A stretch of 64,000 nt of DNA. It comes from Ochromonas danica (Eukaryota > Sar > Chrysophyceae > Chromulinales > Chromulinaceae). A model generated the notes under the pieces. It worked only from the letters and a program-made list of their open reading frames with translations, was not told the DNA's origin and did not search any database. The stretch spans positions 170,415 to 234,414 of the forward strand of contig VKHL01000030.1 of the NCBI GenBank assembly GCA_015146655.1. Reading direction: 5' to 3'. Both the position numbers and the translations under genes were made by a program. Below are positions 32,901 through 44,777 of the stretch, piece after piece. Position 1 is the stretch's first letter. Each line of letters opens with the position of its first letter.

Positions 32901-35097
32901 CGGACTGTGGTGTTCTTAATTTCACCAGTCGCGGGCTCAGGAATTCCTCCACCATTAATACCATCATGTCGAATAGAAAAATTAGTTTCATAATGTTGCC
33001 CATCAACTGTATCGATACAAATACAAGCTTCATGTTCATAAACAGGTGCATTAGCCAGCTGGAAAGAGGTGACCGAAAGAAGTTTGACTTCCAGTAGATG
33101 TGACATTGTCAAACTATGCGCATGACTGATTTCAACTGCTTCCAGAAGTTCAAATGGTATACGAACTGGAAATAGATGAACATCCTCAGAAGGTAGTTCA
33201 GTAATATCTTCCAAGGAAATGTGTATACATTCCTCTTGAAAGTCAAGCGTAAGAAGACCTTTCTCAAAGGATCTTCCTTCCATTGAGAGTAACATACCTT
33301 CAAGTTCGATGACTTCATCAGCATAGTTATTTAAATCATATTTAATGGCAGAAAGATAACGTAATAGCTTGTAGTAGTCATAGATATTATTCCAGAATAT
33401 TCCATAGGTTGAAGAAGATCCTTCCTCATCGATCTCACTGGATTCTTTACGCACAAAAAGATAAACACGATATGTATAACTTATTAAACCACGTGCTTCT
33501 CTGTGCCATTCTTCGTGGTAACACTTCATTACCGTCGAAGTACATACAGGCTGTCGACGGAACCAAGTCTGTGTTCGACTATATGTATCCGCAATACGAT
33601 TCATGAGTTCATCTCCTAGACTAGAGAGGTCTTGTTCACCAAAGAAATGTCCAAAAGGGATCCATTTGGTGAAGAGAGGCATATAATAAGGATAATGAAG
33701 GTAGAAGATAGGTTGGTGTGCAGATTCTGCATCTCTTAAATAGGAAATCACCTTGTTAAGATCACTGTTCGTACTCTTAATTGTACTTTGAATCTGATTG
33801 ATATCTTGAAGAATATTAATTAGATCGAAATCACTGATATAATCCTGTCCTTCTGTACGCAATGAAGTGATATCTTTTAACAAACCATTGCAATTACTTT
33901 CCAGACTCAAAGACAACATAATAATCTGCTCTTTTAAGCGATGAGAAATTTTATTTTCCATCATAACAACTTGATTTAATTGGCCATCTGCAAAGCATTC
34001 TTCTGTGTTCACCACATTAAAGATTGTGTGTTCATTTATGCGGAATTCCACGAAAACGGAGAATTGCTTTTCTTTCAATAAAATAGTAGAAAAATAAGGA
34101 GTTGCGGAACTTTGCAGCTGTTCTGAGTTGACAGTATTAAGCTGGTCAACAATGTCTCCAACAGTGAAGGAACTGACAATCGGAGCGTTGTGACTTGACT
34201 GACTGCGCAAGAGACTGATTCCCACTTTCTTTTGCCGCGCGATATGCGATAGAGGCAAAATAAAGTCCTTTGCCCATAGTGGAGGGCCCAATGCTCCAGT
34301 TTCTCTGACTATACCATCACTGATAAACTCTACATAGTAGGAGATATTCGTATTCAGAGAACTTGACGGAACATTGGATGAAATGGTCATGTGTGCCACC
34401 AGCTCATATGGTAGCAATCGACCCACAGACTGCAAGTCTACCACCATACTGCGGCGTAGTTTTTGCCTTCTAACCCAGCTCTATTCACACATATATAGAA
34501 CAAGGGATGAGATCATTGCAGATGCAGCAGGTAAAGGTGACAGTTACCATCTTTCCAGGACTAGCAGTCGTCGAACGACGATTATTGCGAAGTCTTCTCC
34601 AAGTTGTAGCATATTGAAAACTGTCATTGAAATCAAGAACAGGTCATCAGATTGGCGAGTGAGTGCAAAGGACGGGAAATTGCACACGGAAAGCAGCAAA
34701 CACTCACCCGCTTTCGTCAGTGACGCCATCCACCTTTACTACAGTCCAATCATCTTCCCATTTAAACCCATTTAGAGGTTCAATATCTTCCAGTGTACCG
34801 CTATTATCATTAAAACAGACTCAGCATCACCAAAGCCACACTTTCCAGAAGAAAGATCTCTTACCTAACGTATCTGTCTCCCTTTTCATTTGTAAAAGGC
34901 TTTCGATCTACCCCAGGAATTATATGTACACCCACAATACCTCCCCACTCCTTGGCGATTTGTCGATATTTCTCATTCTTGAAGACCTCGATGATAATCT
35001 GATTACATGTTGATTCTTCCGGAATAACAAACCAATACAAGTTTTTAGCCTTAAGTTCTTCAACAAGATCAAATGGCAGATGTTCCCAATCGGCCAT
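26943..35097 (-). CDS. giant DysF-C2 membrane-traffic protein (2564 aa)
   Basis: Seven exons, complement: 35097-34865, 34800-34708, 34620-34548, 34480-28103, 28028-27762, 27666-27568, 27494-26943, all GT-AG and in frame. Exons 1-4 together spell a DysF (dysferlin/Pex30-type) domain in residues ~30-145: IIIEVFKNEKYR, then GFKWEDDWTVVKVD, DESGFQYATTW and SWVRRQKLRRS, i.e. the split N- and C-terminal DysF halves. A C2-like domain lies near residues 815-975 (HYLLIEVWGIDNEDGQDICL). A long helical region around 1400-2080 is reminiscent of MUN/tethering folds. A second C2 is near the C-terminus (KVIVNKEVYELPL to LKELRIELYGF), interrupted by two introns. Low-complexity Ser/Asn stretches separate the parts. 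Ferlin, Munc13 and peroxin proteins share these modules, so vesicle or peroxisome membrane work is plausible; the exact family is open. Confidence 0.8.
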
Positions 35098-35754
35098 GAA
35101 GAGGTTAGATTAGGGAGATATGGTTGCTGTGGCAGGATATCCAAAGACTGTTGGAGAAGGTGATGATGATGGAAGAGCCTCTTGGCTTGCTCTAGACCTC
35201 TCCCACGCAAAATAATAACAACAAACCAATTTCTCTCCTCGCGCGCAATCAACAACAATCGAAGCCATCGAACTGATCCATCCAAACACAATTTCAAGAA
35301 TTGATGCAGAAGAGATCCAAAATTATTATTCTCTTGTGGTCTAATTATTGGTATTTTGTTTTGGTAAGTTCGGACTATAAAAAAAATATAAAAATTGCTT
35401 GAAAAAAGAATTAGAATAGCTTCAATGGACAAAATTACTTATTCTATAGCTGAACATACAGATTAAAATGTTTTAACAATGGGCATACAATCCAGTGATT
35501 GCCACCTGCTGGACTAATGAGCTGTGTAAGAGTGACAGACAGTCTAGTCTAGAGACTTCACAGTTACCCCGCGCAATAAACCTCCCGATGGGATGGCGTT
35601 GGGGAAGTGGGAAGTTTCTCGGCTGCTCCTCTTCTCTTCCTGCTGCTGCCTGCTGCTCTCAACGAATCTCGCAGATTAAAAAAAATAATACACTGGAATA
35701 GCAATAAAAATATAGAAATAATTCTCAAGAAATCGATTATTGAGCAAAGAATCC
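35098..35754. promoter_or_regulatory. divergent spacer between DysF gene and kinase 2
   Basis: 657 bp holding both 5' regions. AT-rich, with A-tracts near 35379-35393 and 35678-35690. An in-frame TAA lies 15 bp upstream of the DysF ATG, which supports that start. No gene recognised. Confidence 0.5.
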
Positions 35755-38700
35755 ATGTCTTCTTCGATTTTATATCGAATAGAAGATGGTATTGTTAAAG
35801 TGGAAGATGGTTTGGTCTATGCTTTGGCAGGCAATCCCTTGATGAAATTTTGTCAGCGCTGGGCTGAACGCGTCTTGTATCGCAATGCATTTCTTGTCTG
35901 TCTCCTATTACTCGTTCTTTTCGCTATCATTTCATTTTCTCCCTTGGTCATGCATTATCATGATGCCTCGAACTTTGTGGAGGAGCGAGATGGCTGGGAA
36001 TACTATCGCCGCGCTGTTGGTTCTGAGATGACAAAGAAGTGGGTATTGGTGAGTGTCTTTTCTGCGATACCCATGGGGTTAGAGTTAGTATTAGATTACA
36101 GGCGCGTGTTTGAAGGCCCAGAAGAAAAATTAAATTGGTTGGCTACTTTGGTATTGATCTCAGCCCTTATTGCACCAGGAGTCATAATATACTGCCTGGC
36201 CAGTTTTTCCTCAGATCAAGGACTGTCAGATGCAGCATTGCTGGTAAGATTTACCTTGGTTCGATTTCAATTCTTAAGCTGTTTGTTTGGAATGCTGGCA
36301 ATGATGTTTGGCCGTCGTGTGGTCTATCCCCGTAACGAGAAGCATAAGCTCCTCAATTTCTCTGTAGAGAAAAGATCTGTTAATGCGTTAGTATTAGCTG
36401 TCCTTTCGAGACTATTCGACACATACGGTCGAGGTGAGAAAGGACGCGCCGTTACCATGTTAGGTCGCATCTTGGCGACTTTATCAGTGCTCTCCGTATT
36501 TCTCCTTGCCATTCGCATGATTTATTTGCTTAGCAAGCATTATTTGAAATATGGCAGGTTTTCTACACATCATCATATATCTGATTTTATATATGCTTCT
36601 GCTACAATGTTATACATTGGTGTCTACTATGGAGTGCAAACTTCCGCGCTCTTTAGTACACCAAGCTCCACCAGTGAAGCAGAGAAAGTAATTCTTTGGC
36701 AGACGCTGATACAAGTTGCACTGGCCTGCTTTGTGCAAATCATATCTGGACGGAAGAATAAACGTTTGGCGGAGATCAAACACGAGAAGTTAGAGACGAG
36801 GCTGAATCTCATTCGTTATGTATCTCATGAAATGAGGACTCCTTTAAATACTGCCTTCATGGGTTTGACACTAGTCACTAATGATTTGAAGGCTTGGAGA
36901 AGGATTTTGTGGGGTACGGAAAATTCTGAAGAAGATCCGACACAAGGCCCAGCCGTTCGTAAAGGTGGCGAGAACTTGACCACAAGGAGGCAAAGACACG
37001 ATCAAAGTCTTATGCAGCAAGCTAACCCCTTGATACGATCGCCAACATTGAACCTCCAATCTAATGACCGTCGTTCCCAGCGTCAGTTCGAGAAACCCTC
37101 CATAACTCAAATTCGGATTCCCAGTACTGAATGTGAGGCAGATTTGATGCAAGATTCGTTTGATAGAGCAGATGATCTTATCCCTGATCGAAACTTAAGC
37201 CAAGAGAGAGTTTTTAACAATCAGCCGAGAAATGTGAGTCCCTTAAACGCCCTTCGAAGCTTTGACAGTCGTGCCATAAGTGAAGCTTTGGATACATTGA
37301 CTCAAGTCAATGATTCTTGTCAAGTTGCCCTATCAACGCTGGATGACTTGTTGACCTTCGATAAGATTGACGAGCAAAAGCTGGTGGTGGAAATGCAGGA
37401 TATCAGTCCTTGGTCGTTCGTTTGTGCCGCAGCCAAACCTTTCTCTATCAATGCAAAGCAAACCCACGTTCATTTCGCGGTGAAGCTGCATGATCGAGAA
37501 TCAGGTTGGGCGAGGCGGCATATGATTCGTGGGGATCCATTCAAGCTGAGCCAAGTCCTGCGGAATTTGATCTCCAATGCCTTGAAGTTCACTCCTGCAG
37601 AGGGCAATGTGGAAGTGAGAGTACAAAGAGATCCTGATTTCAACAATAAAGACATAGTTCGCATCAGTGTGACGGATACGGGGGCAGGCATTTCTCCTCA
37701 GAACCAGAAGAAGCTGTTTGGTCAGTACGTGCAGTTCAATGCCGGTGCTCTGCAGCAAGGCAAAGGGTCAGGACTAGGTTTATGGATCAGCAAAAGTAAG
37801 TGTGCATGTTTTAGGTGTTTCTTATTGATTAGAGATGTTATTCTGATGGGCTTGCTTTTGTTTGGGTTGTTCGAATGTGTATATTCAGGCATAGTGGAGA
37901 TGCATGAAGGCCAGATCGGTGTGGTTTCTGAAGGAGAAGGCTGCGGCAGCATGTTCTATGTTGATTTACCTCTTGTCAGCAAGGCGGAGACGACCAGAGC
38001 AAGCATTAGGCGGCAGAATTCCCTGAGAAGTCCTATACACGATAGAAGAAGTGATACAAGCTCAAGCGGCAACCACTCTAGACAGGATTCAGACGCCGAG
38101 CAACTAGTTCCATCCGCAGCTTTAGATAATGTTGATCTAAACTCTTCGAACCGCATCTTGATGATTCGCAGGGATAAAGTAGATACTCTTTGGAGTTGGG
38201 TGTTTCGTAAGCCCTACTCCAAATCCCAGTCGTGTGATGCTCAAAGAGAAGATGTGTGGATTGATGATGATCTTGAGTCCGGCAGTGTTGTTTCGAGAGC
38301 GCCGTCCACGTTTTTCCTGAATCATCCTGTTCGCTTATGGTCGAAAGCATATCAGCAATGCGCATCACAGAATGGTCAAGAAGTAAATCATGCAATACTT
38401 GAAGCAGTTCGTGCTCGACAGTTGGCGAACGACTCCTCCGTTGGTGGCCGGCCTGTGCAGGATAATGACGGCCTCAATGAGTCTGAAGGCGATGCTGACG
38501 ACCGCTTCGTATCTCCGTTCGAATTAGAGACCAATGCTTCCGAAAAGCGATCTCCGAAGTCAGGAACATCTAAGATCCAGCCTATTTGTTGTGAAAGCTT
38601 TGACAATGAGGATGACAACGTCAACTCTATCTCTTCTATTCTAGTGACTAAACCTCAAAGCTCGGGTAGCAGTTGTCCTCCCTCACACGGTCAAGCAACA

Positions 38701-39555
38701 AGAGTATATGGACTTGGCTCGTTCAATGCAACAACTCCTCTGTCACTTTCCGGTAACAACGATTGCCTAATAGACGGCCAGATCGTGAGAGAAGGGATGT
38801 TGGAAAGACCAGATTCATGTGAAAGTTTGGAATATGACGAAAGACCCATCCGATCTCGCCCCAGCCCACTCCCCAGCTATCAATCGCTTCGTGCATATTC
38901 AAATGCTTCAGATCTGTCGCCTGGCTTTTTTGTACGTCCAAACCAACCTCTATCTGAGGGAATCGAACCAAATCGATCTATCCGAAATGAGCAATTAAAT
39001 ATATTACCGCAAATTGACCAGAATCCAAGTCCACTTCCTCATCATGGATGGGAAAGAAGTCTGAAGATCTTGTTGGTGGATGATGCCTTATCCAATCGCA
39101 AGCTCTGCTCTAAACTGTTGACCTCTCACGGTCATGTTGTACTAGATGCTCATGATGGCCAGCATGGCTTGGAGGTTTGGCAGGAGCATCAAAGATTGTA
39201 TGGGAGTATGAGTGGTAACAGTGAATCACCACCTCACCAACAGCAGGAGCAGGTTCAGCAATCTGGACATGGACAGTTCCTGACCAACAGCAATGGCAAT
39301 GGCAGTACCGCTTTGACGGGTCGTCCCTTCGACTTGATATTATTGGATGATAACATGCCTCGTCTTGCAGGCTTTCAGACTGCACAAGCCCTGCGCAAGC
39401 TGGGCTATAAAGGGTTGATAATCGGAGTGACAGGAGATGTCCACGAGGAAGCAGTGCAGCGCTTTCTCTCTCATGGTGCAGATCATGTGTTATCCAAGCC
39501 ATTGGATATCGAAAAGCTACGTACTTGGCTCAATTGCAAAATAGATAAGTTATAG
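35755..39555 (+). CDS. hybrid histidine kinase, paralog 2
   Basis: Exons 35755-37795 and 37889-39555 (1235 aa), with the same 93-nt stop-free intron in the same place as paralog 1. Architecture repeats paralog 1: about seven membrane segments, SHEMRTPLN H-box (His near residue 359), ~130-residue polar insert, second dimerisation helix, ATPase domain with N, G1 and G2 boxes, long disordered linker, receiver with LLVDD, LLDDNMP, GVTGD and SKPLD. The membrane sensor is only distantly similar to paralog 1 (shared blocks such as GLELVLDY and LAMMFGRR). The linker is shorter by about 190 residues and unalignable, and the receiver insert is about 20 residues shorter. The H-box, ATPase and receiver DNA, by contrast, is nearly identical. 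The C-terminus ends differently (TWLNCKIDKL). Presumably it senses a different input but feeds the same phosphorelay. Confidence 0.9.
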   Translation: MSSSILYRIEDGIVKVEDGLVYALAGNPLMKFCQRWAERVLYRNAFLVCLLLLVLFAIISFSPLVMHYHDASNFVEERDGWEYYRRAVGSEMTKKWVLVSVFSAIPMGLELVLDYRRVFEGPEEKLNWLATLVLISALIAPGVIIYCLASFSSDQGLSDAALLVRFTLVRFQFLSCLFGMLAMMFGRRVVYPRNEKHKLLNFSVEKRSVNALVLAVLSRLFDTYGRGEKGRAVTMLGRILATLSVLSVFLLAIRMIYLLSKHYLKYGRFSTHHHISDFIYASATMLYIGVYYGVQTSALFSTPSSTSEAEKVILWQTLIQVALACFVQIISGRKNKRLAEIKHEKLETRLNLIRYVSHEMRTPLNTAFMGLTLVTNDLKAWRRILWGTENSEEDPTQGPAVRKGGENLTTRRQRHDQSLMQQANPLIRSPTLNLQSNDRRSQRQFEKPSITQIRIPSTECEADLMQDSFDRADDLIPDRNLSQERVFNNQPRNVSPLNALRSFDSRAISEALDTLTQVNDSCQVALSTLDDLLTFDKIDEQKLVVEMQDISPWSFVCAAAKPFSINAKQTHVHFAVKLHDRESGWARRHMIRGDPFKLSQVLRNLISNALKFTPAEGNVEVRVQRDPDFNNKDIVRISVTDTGAGISPQNQKKLFGQYVQFNAGALQQGKGSGLGLWISKSKCACFRCFLLIRDVILMGLLLFGLFECVYSGIVEMHEGQIGVVSEGEGCGSMFYVDLPLVSKAETTRASIRRQNSLRSPIHDRRSDTSSSGNHSRQDSDAEQLVPSAALDNVDLNSSNRILMIRRDKVDTLWSWVFRKPYSKSQSCDAQREDVWIDDDLESGSVVSRAPSTFFLNHPVRLWSKAYQQCASQNGQEVNHAILEAVRARQLANDSSVGGRPVQDNDGLNESEGDADDRFVSPFELETNASEKRSPKSGTSKIQPICCESFDNEDDNVNSISSILVTKPQSSGSSCPPSHGQATRVYGLGSFNATTPLSLSGNNDCLIDGQIVREGMLERPDSCESLEYDERPIRSRPSPLPSYQSLRAYSNASDLSPGFFVRPNQPLSEGIEPNRSIRNEQLNILPQIDQNPSPLPHHGWERSLKILLVDDALSNRKLCSKLLTSHGHVVLDAHDGQHGLEVWQEHQRLYGSMSGNSESPPHQQQEQVQQSGHGQFLTNSNGNGSTALTGRPFDLILLDDNMPRLAGFQTAQALRKLGYKGLIIGVTGDVHEEAVQRFLSHGADHVLSKPLDIEKLRTWLNCKIDKL
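37372..37923 (+). repeat. 552-bp tract identical to 18350-18901
   Basis: Second copy of the converted tract, same orientation, 19.0 kb from the first; it includes the intron at 37796-37888. Confidence 0.85.
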
Positions 39556-40415
39556 GTGTCTGTTCTATGTTTCTACTGTATATATCATCATTATTCTATT
39601 GTGTTAAAAGTGTTGATACTATTTCTATTTTCTAGGACGAGATGCCATGATTTCTCCGTCCCTGTTCTCTTGTATTGAAATCGATTTATTTTTATATGTT
39701 TAGTAGTAATGCCATGTGAGTGTTATCTCATACTCCCTTGCTAGTGTCCTTCTGGTTAAAGCTAGTCATTGGTATTATAGTCAGGCAAAATCTGGCTATT
39801 AAGTTGCTTTTCTGTGATTGAATCTTGTATTGTCCATAAAATCACATTTATTTACTACGCTGATTGTTTCGATGCTTATATCGAAGATAAACTAACGTTG
39901 CACTGTCAATATACTTTTGAATTTATTTCTCAGTAGAGTTTTCTCAGTAGAGAAGCACTAATCTTTTGCTACGAAACAAACTGTACACAGAGCCAATGCT
40001 CTGCAATTGTGTGAACAGAATATTGTTTTTTTGAAACGAAGACAAGAGAGATTTGCCTCACTGATGGTCCACACTTGGCAATTTCGCAAACAAGAGAAAG
40101 ATATTGAGAGCTACTTGCCAAGAGGAACCTGTTTAACAGATGGGGGAAGGAGAAAATAATGTTTCGCCACTACAATAAATATCATGTCCATTATTGAACC
40201 AAACACTGGCACTTTCAACACATACTGTGTACAGCATCAAACAGAATAGTGGCTCCCATTGTTGACAAGAGTGGTGTTCATAAACACCGTTTTGTTCAAT
40301 CTTTTGCTTTTCTTCATTTCGTTTCATTCCATAAACCTTTCCTTCTGGTCAGACTAACCAAGGAAGGACAGACAACCAGCCCAACCAACCCAAGTTACAA
40401 CCACCATCCAGTCAT
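39556..40415. other. intergenic spacer between kinase 2 and histone H3
   Basis: 860 bp with the convergent 3' UTRs of both genes. No gene, RNA or repeat recognised, and no canonical histone stem-loop next to the H3 stop. Confidence 0.6.
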
Positions 40416-41363
<948 letters not shown>

Positions 41364-41369
41364 ATCATC

Positions 41370-41381
41370 GATCTTCAGATC
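41370..41381 (+). other. small inverted repeat 6 nt after the H4 stop
   Basis: GATCTTCAGATC can fold as a 4-bp stem with a TTCA loop (or 5 bp with a 2-nt loop). The position fits a histone 3' hairpin, but the stem is shorter than the canonical 6 bp and the H3 gene has no counterpart. Weak candidate only. Confidence 0.2.
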
Positions 41382-42398
41382 TGCCTTGTCTGGCTGCTTG
41401 TCTGCTTTACTAACAGAGAGCGAAAGAATGAGAAAGAACAAATCAAATCAATCCTATCAAAACGGTGTTTATTAACACCACTACTACTACTCGATAAGGT
41501 TTTGTTTGAGGTTAACCGTGTTTTATGATAGCGGAAGTGTGGCATGTAGAAGCTACCACTGTAGGCGGTGGATGAGGAAGCAGTTGACGAAGGTCTTGAG
41601 GATGTCAATGCAGCTTCGCGAATGATAAATGGATCTGATGAAACAGGATTTGGTTATTTTGATTTTCAATCATTGTTATCATAAATGTTGCTTTCTTGAC
41701 GTGTGCTATTATTCATCCTTTGGTTAACGGCTAACCTGTTTTCGTTTGCGTCTGGTTAATCCATTAAGCAATACAATAAATAATTCCCGCTGCTTCCATC
41801 CTTGCATTGTTGTACTCCTTCCCCCACCTCTCTTCCACTTACACCAACACTACCACCTGAGAGCCATATTGGGGAATAGTCTGACGATGCTATTAGAGTT
41901 ACGTCTTCAAGCTGCTCAATATGTTATGCAAGCATAAGCTCCTCAGATGCTATAATCTCTCTGTAAGCTATCTTCAAGCTAATGGCTTGAGAGTGGGTAT
42001 TTCTATGAGCGGCGGCAAAAGGAACTTAATATAAAGTAGTTGGGCTAAAGTGCGCTAAAGCTATCGCGTGAACTATTGAACGTTCATGCTTTAAGAGACA
42101 CGGAACTGGGTCGTGATTTGAGTGGGATTAATGCCACGGCATGGTGGAAATTAACTGACCTCCAGGAAGAGAACATTAAAACGTGATAGTCAATTAATAT
42201 TGTTTGTTATCAACAAAAGTGGTGGTTTCTTGTTCAGTGTTATCTTTGAAAAACGTACAAACGAAATTCCGAAACCCGGCAGCGGAACTCAACTGCCATT
42301 GCCACAAGAGAAAAGCTCAACAAAAGAACAACTCAGACAACTGGACTACCTCTATCAGAAATATGAAAAGGAATGAGTGGTAAAGCTTGGTAATAACG
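41382..42398. other. 1-kb spacer between H4 and the PHD-C2-PH gene
   Basis: No domain-bearing ORF or RNA gene seen. The last 60 bp contain a short uORF (ATG at 42363, seven codons) ahead of the next gene's ATG. Confidence 0.55.
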
Positions 42399-44777
42399 AT
42401 GGAGAAAAAACGACGTCCTAAACATCAACGAGGTTTATCATTTTATCGTCTTCAAGAAGAATTTCCAGTGGGGACTGTTTCCTCTGCATGGATTCAACCC
42501 AGAGCTCAAGATAGTTTAGTTGCTAAGCATAACTTTAATTGTGAAATCTGTCTCACACCCGGAACATCGAAGAACATTCTTTTAAAGTGTATCTATTGTA
42601 ATGTAGTATGTCATGTGGATTGCTTGCAACGTTATATCCGACAAGCTCGTCATGTGGAGAAATGGATATGCTTTTACTGTCTTGATTATTATGACAATAG
42701 TAGAGAGACACATGAGCAAGAAAAGATCAATCAAGTTAGATATGAGAAGATGAAGAAAGCGCAAGTCATTGTTGCTAAGAGTTGGAGACGATATGCAGCA
42801 CGTAAATGGTATTTACGTATTTATTTATTAATCATACGTCTTCAAGTCATGTTTCATGTACGTAGAAGAAAGAAGATGTTTATTCTATCTTTACAGAATA
42901 AACTTCGACCCATGAAGATCCGACTTATTCGTTGTGATGATCTTGTTGCTGTAGGTCGTGAAACAGGCAATCGATCACCTGGTCCATCGTCACCAAGTCG
43001 TCGTCAACAACGTCAGCTTCAACAATCCTTATCTTCACCTTCTCATCTTCATGCTCGCCAGTCTCATCAAGTACAACAACAAAGTAATACAAGACGCCGT
43101 GATAACTCTTTCTATGTTCTCATCTCTATCATGGATAACTTTAAGACTACCGTCACACAAACAATGCGCTTGGCCAGTAGACTCATCTCTTTAGATGTCA
43201 TGCCCTATAGTGTTTTTGATCTCATTATTGAGGAGAAGATCATGTTACCTGGAATATCTGGCAACAGTATTATCGTCTTAACGGTGTTGCAAAAGGGGGT
43301 AACGAAGGATATTCTACTGGGCCAATGTAGTATTGCTGTGGGTGAGGATCATATTTGGAAGAAAGGTGGACAGTTTTCTTTGCGGTTAGAAGAACAGGAA
43401 TTTGCTATCAAAGATTCGGTTGGGGTTGATATGAAAATTGAAACCAAGATGATACCCACAGGAACAATTGATTTCGAGTTGATCCCCTTTAATGGCATGA
43501 CATCTGAATGCGGACATTGTTATGCTACTAATCCTGATGAGATTGTACGAAATCTTAATAGATTGCCTGGATATCGTGGATTTATTATTCCCCATCGATC
43601 TGCTGCATCAGGTGGCACTGTACACAATCTTGGTGGTCACAGTGATGGAGGTGGAACTAGTAATTATGGATTTAAAGCTATAGGATCATCAGATTCATTT
43701 TCTATCCCCATGAAAAGAATATGGATTGTTATTGCTGATGGATTGCTCTATTTATATAATCATTTTGGTGATCAGTTAAAGCTGATCATTGAATTGTCAG
43801 CATTTTCCTATAATTTCGAATATAAAGACCATGGTCATGTCTTATTATACAAAATACATAAAGGTGGTTATCCAGATTTCTATTTCTATACTGCATCGAA
43901 TAATGATAGTCTACGATGGAAATGTGCTTTTCTTTGTAGTGTACGATCTTTTACTGTTGAAGGTGGTTATCAACTTCTTAACAACAATAATAACAATAAT
44001 AACAACAAGGATAGATTTGATGTCGTTGCTCTACTACAAGATTTATGGATATTAGAATCTTTGAAACCTAATAGTGGCTTGGTGAAGGAAGCTGAACAAC
44101 TCCTACTTCAAAACCAACGTCAACAACGTCAACATCGGAAAACAAGCCAACAAGCTACCCGGGCCAGTCAACAGAATATTCCAGCCCTTCGAACCTCTCA
44201 TGGACAGCTTGATGAATTGGCTAAGCTGTTTTCTGAAGGAACATCTGTTGCATCTAAGACTGATGTCACAGGTCGACTAAGATCTATTCGGAGGTCTTTC
44301 ATTCAATCCCAGGAATCCCTGGAGCAGATCGAGGCTGGCCAAAAGGTAGTGACGAAACAAGTTACTCATGTCAAAAAGGATGACGTAAAAGTCCATAAAA
44401 ATGGAAAAGGCCAAGAATCCCATCAACATTCTTCTCAGTCTGGTGGTGAACTGGGTGGTGCTGTAAATAACCAACAAGTATTCATGGCGACTGGCGCCAA
44501 GTTATTATCCGACCAATTGCGTGCAGAGGGTGCATTAGATGAGATCGTAGCGAATGAAAAGCTTCAAAAGCATGGAGAGACTTTTGTACAGTTGTTAGTC
44601 GCGTCTATTGCTGAGAAGAAGCAATTACTGCAGAAGACAAAGTCTTGTCGTGAAGATTTACTGGAAGAATATGGTCTCTCAAGATCGCCTAGCAAGTCTT
44701 CAATTCGTAGTAGTTTTTTCAACGCTGATGAATCATCTCAAGCCTCCTCTCTCACTTCAGGAGGAATGACTTCATGA
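42399..44777 (+). CDS. PHD finger-IQ-C2-PH domain protein
   Basis: Intronless, 792 aa from the ATG of MEKKRRPKHQRG. A PHD-type zinc finger occupies residues ~48-102 (CEIC, CIYCNVVCHVDC, WICFYC: the C4HC3 order). An IQ-like helix follows at ~125-145 (AQVIVAKSWRRYAARKWYLR). A C2-like beta domain lies at ~168-365 (MKIRLIRCDDLVAV, VFDLIIEEKI, DILLGQCSIAV), broken by a Gln-rich loop, with a CGHC pair near its end. A PH-like domain is at ~435-525, starting PMKRIWIVIADGLLYLYNHF and ending with the amphipathic helix DSLRWKCAFLCSVR. The rest is Gln-rich and coiled, with several KLL/EKLQ heptads. PHD reads histone tails in nuclear proteins, while C2 and PH bind membranes, so the PHD-like finger may instead be a membrane or protein module here. 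Location unknown. Confidence 0.75.
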   Translation: MEKKRRPKHQRGLSFYRLQEEFPVGTVSSAWIQPRAQDSLVAKHNFNCEICLTPGTSKNILLKCIYCNVVCHVDCLQRYIRQARHVEKWICFYCLDYYDNSRETHEQEKINQVRYEKMKKAQVIVAKSWRRYAARKWYLRIYLLIIRLQVMFHVRRRKKMFILSLQNKLRPMKIRLIRCDDLVAVGRETGNRSPGPSSPSRRQQRQLQQSLSSPSHLHARQSHQVQQQSNTRRRDNSFYVLISIMDNFKTTVTQTMRLASRLISLDVMPYSVFDLIIEEKIMLPGISGNSIIVLTVLQKGVTKDILLGQCSIAVGEDHIWKKGGQFSLRLEEQEFAIKDSVGVDMKIETKMIPTGTIDFELIPFNGMTSECGHCYATNPDEIVRNLNRLPGYRGFIIPHRSAASGGTVHNLGGHSDGGGTSNYGFKAIGSSDSFSIPMKRIWIVIADGLLYLYNHFGDQLKLIIELSAFSYNFEYKDHGHVLLYKIHKGGYPDFYFYTASNNDSLRWKCAFLCSVRSFTVEGGYQLLNNNNNNNNNKDRFDVVALLQDLWILESLKPNSGLVKEAEQLLLQNQRQQRQHRKTSQQATRASQQNIPALRTSHGQLDELAKLFSEGTSVASKTDVTGRLRSIRRSFIQSQESLEQIEAGQKVVTKQVTHVKKDDVKVHKNGKGQESHQHSSQSGGELGGAVNNQQVFMATGAKLLSDQLRAEGALDEIVANEKLQKHGETFVQLLVASIAEKKQLLQKTKSCREDLLEEYGLSRSPSKSSIRSSFFNADESSQASSLTSGGMTS

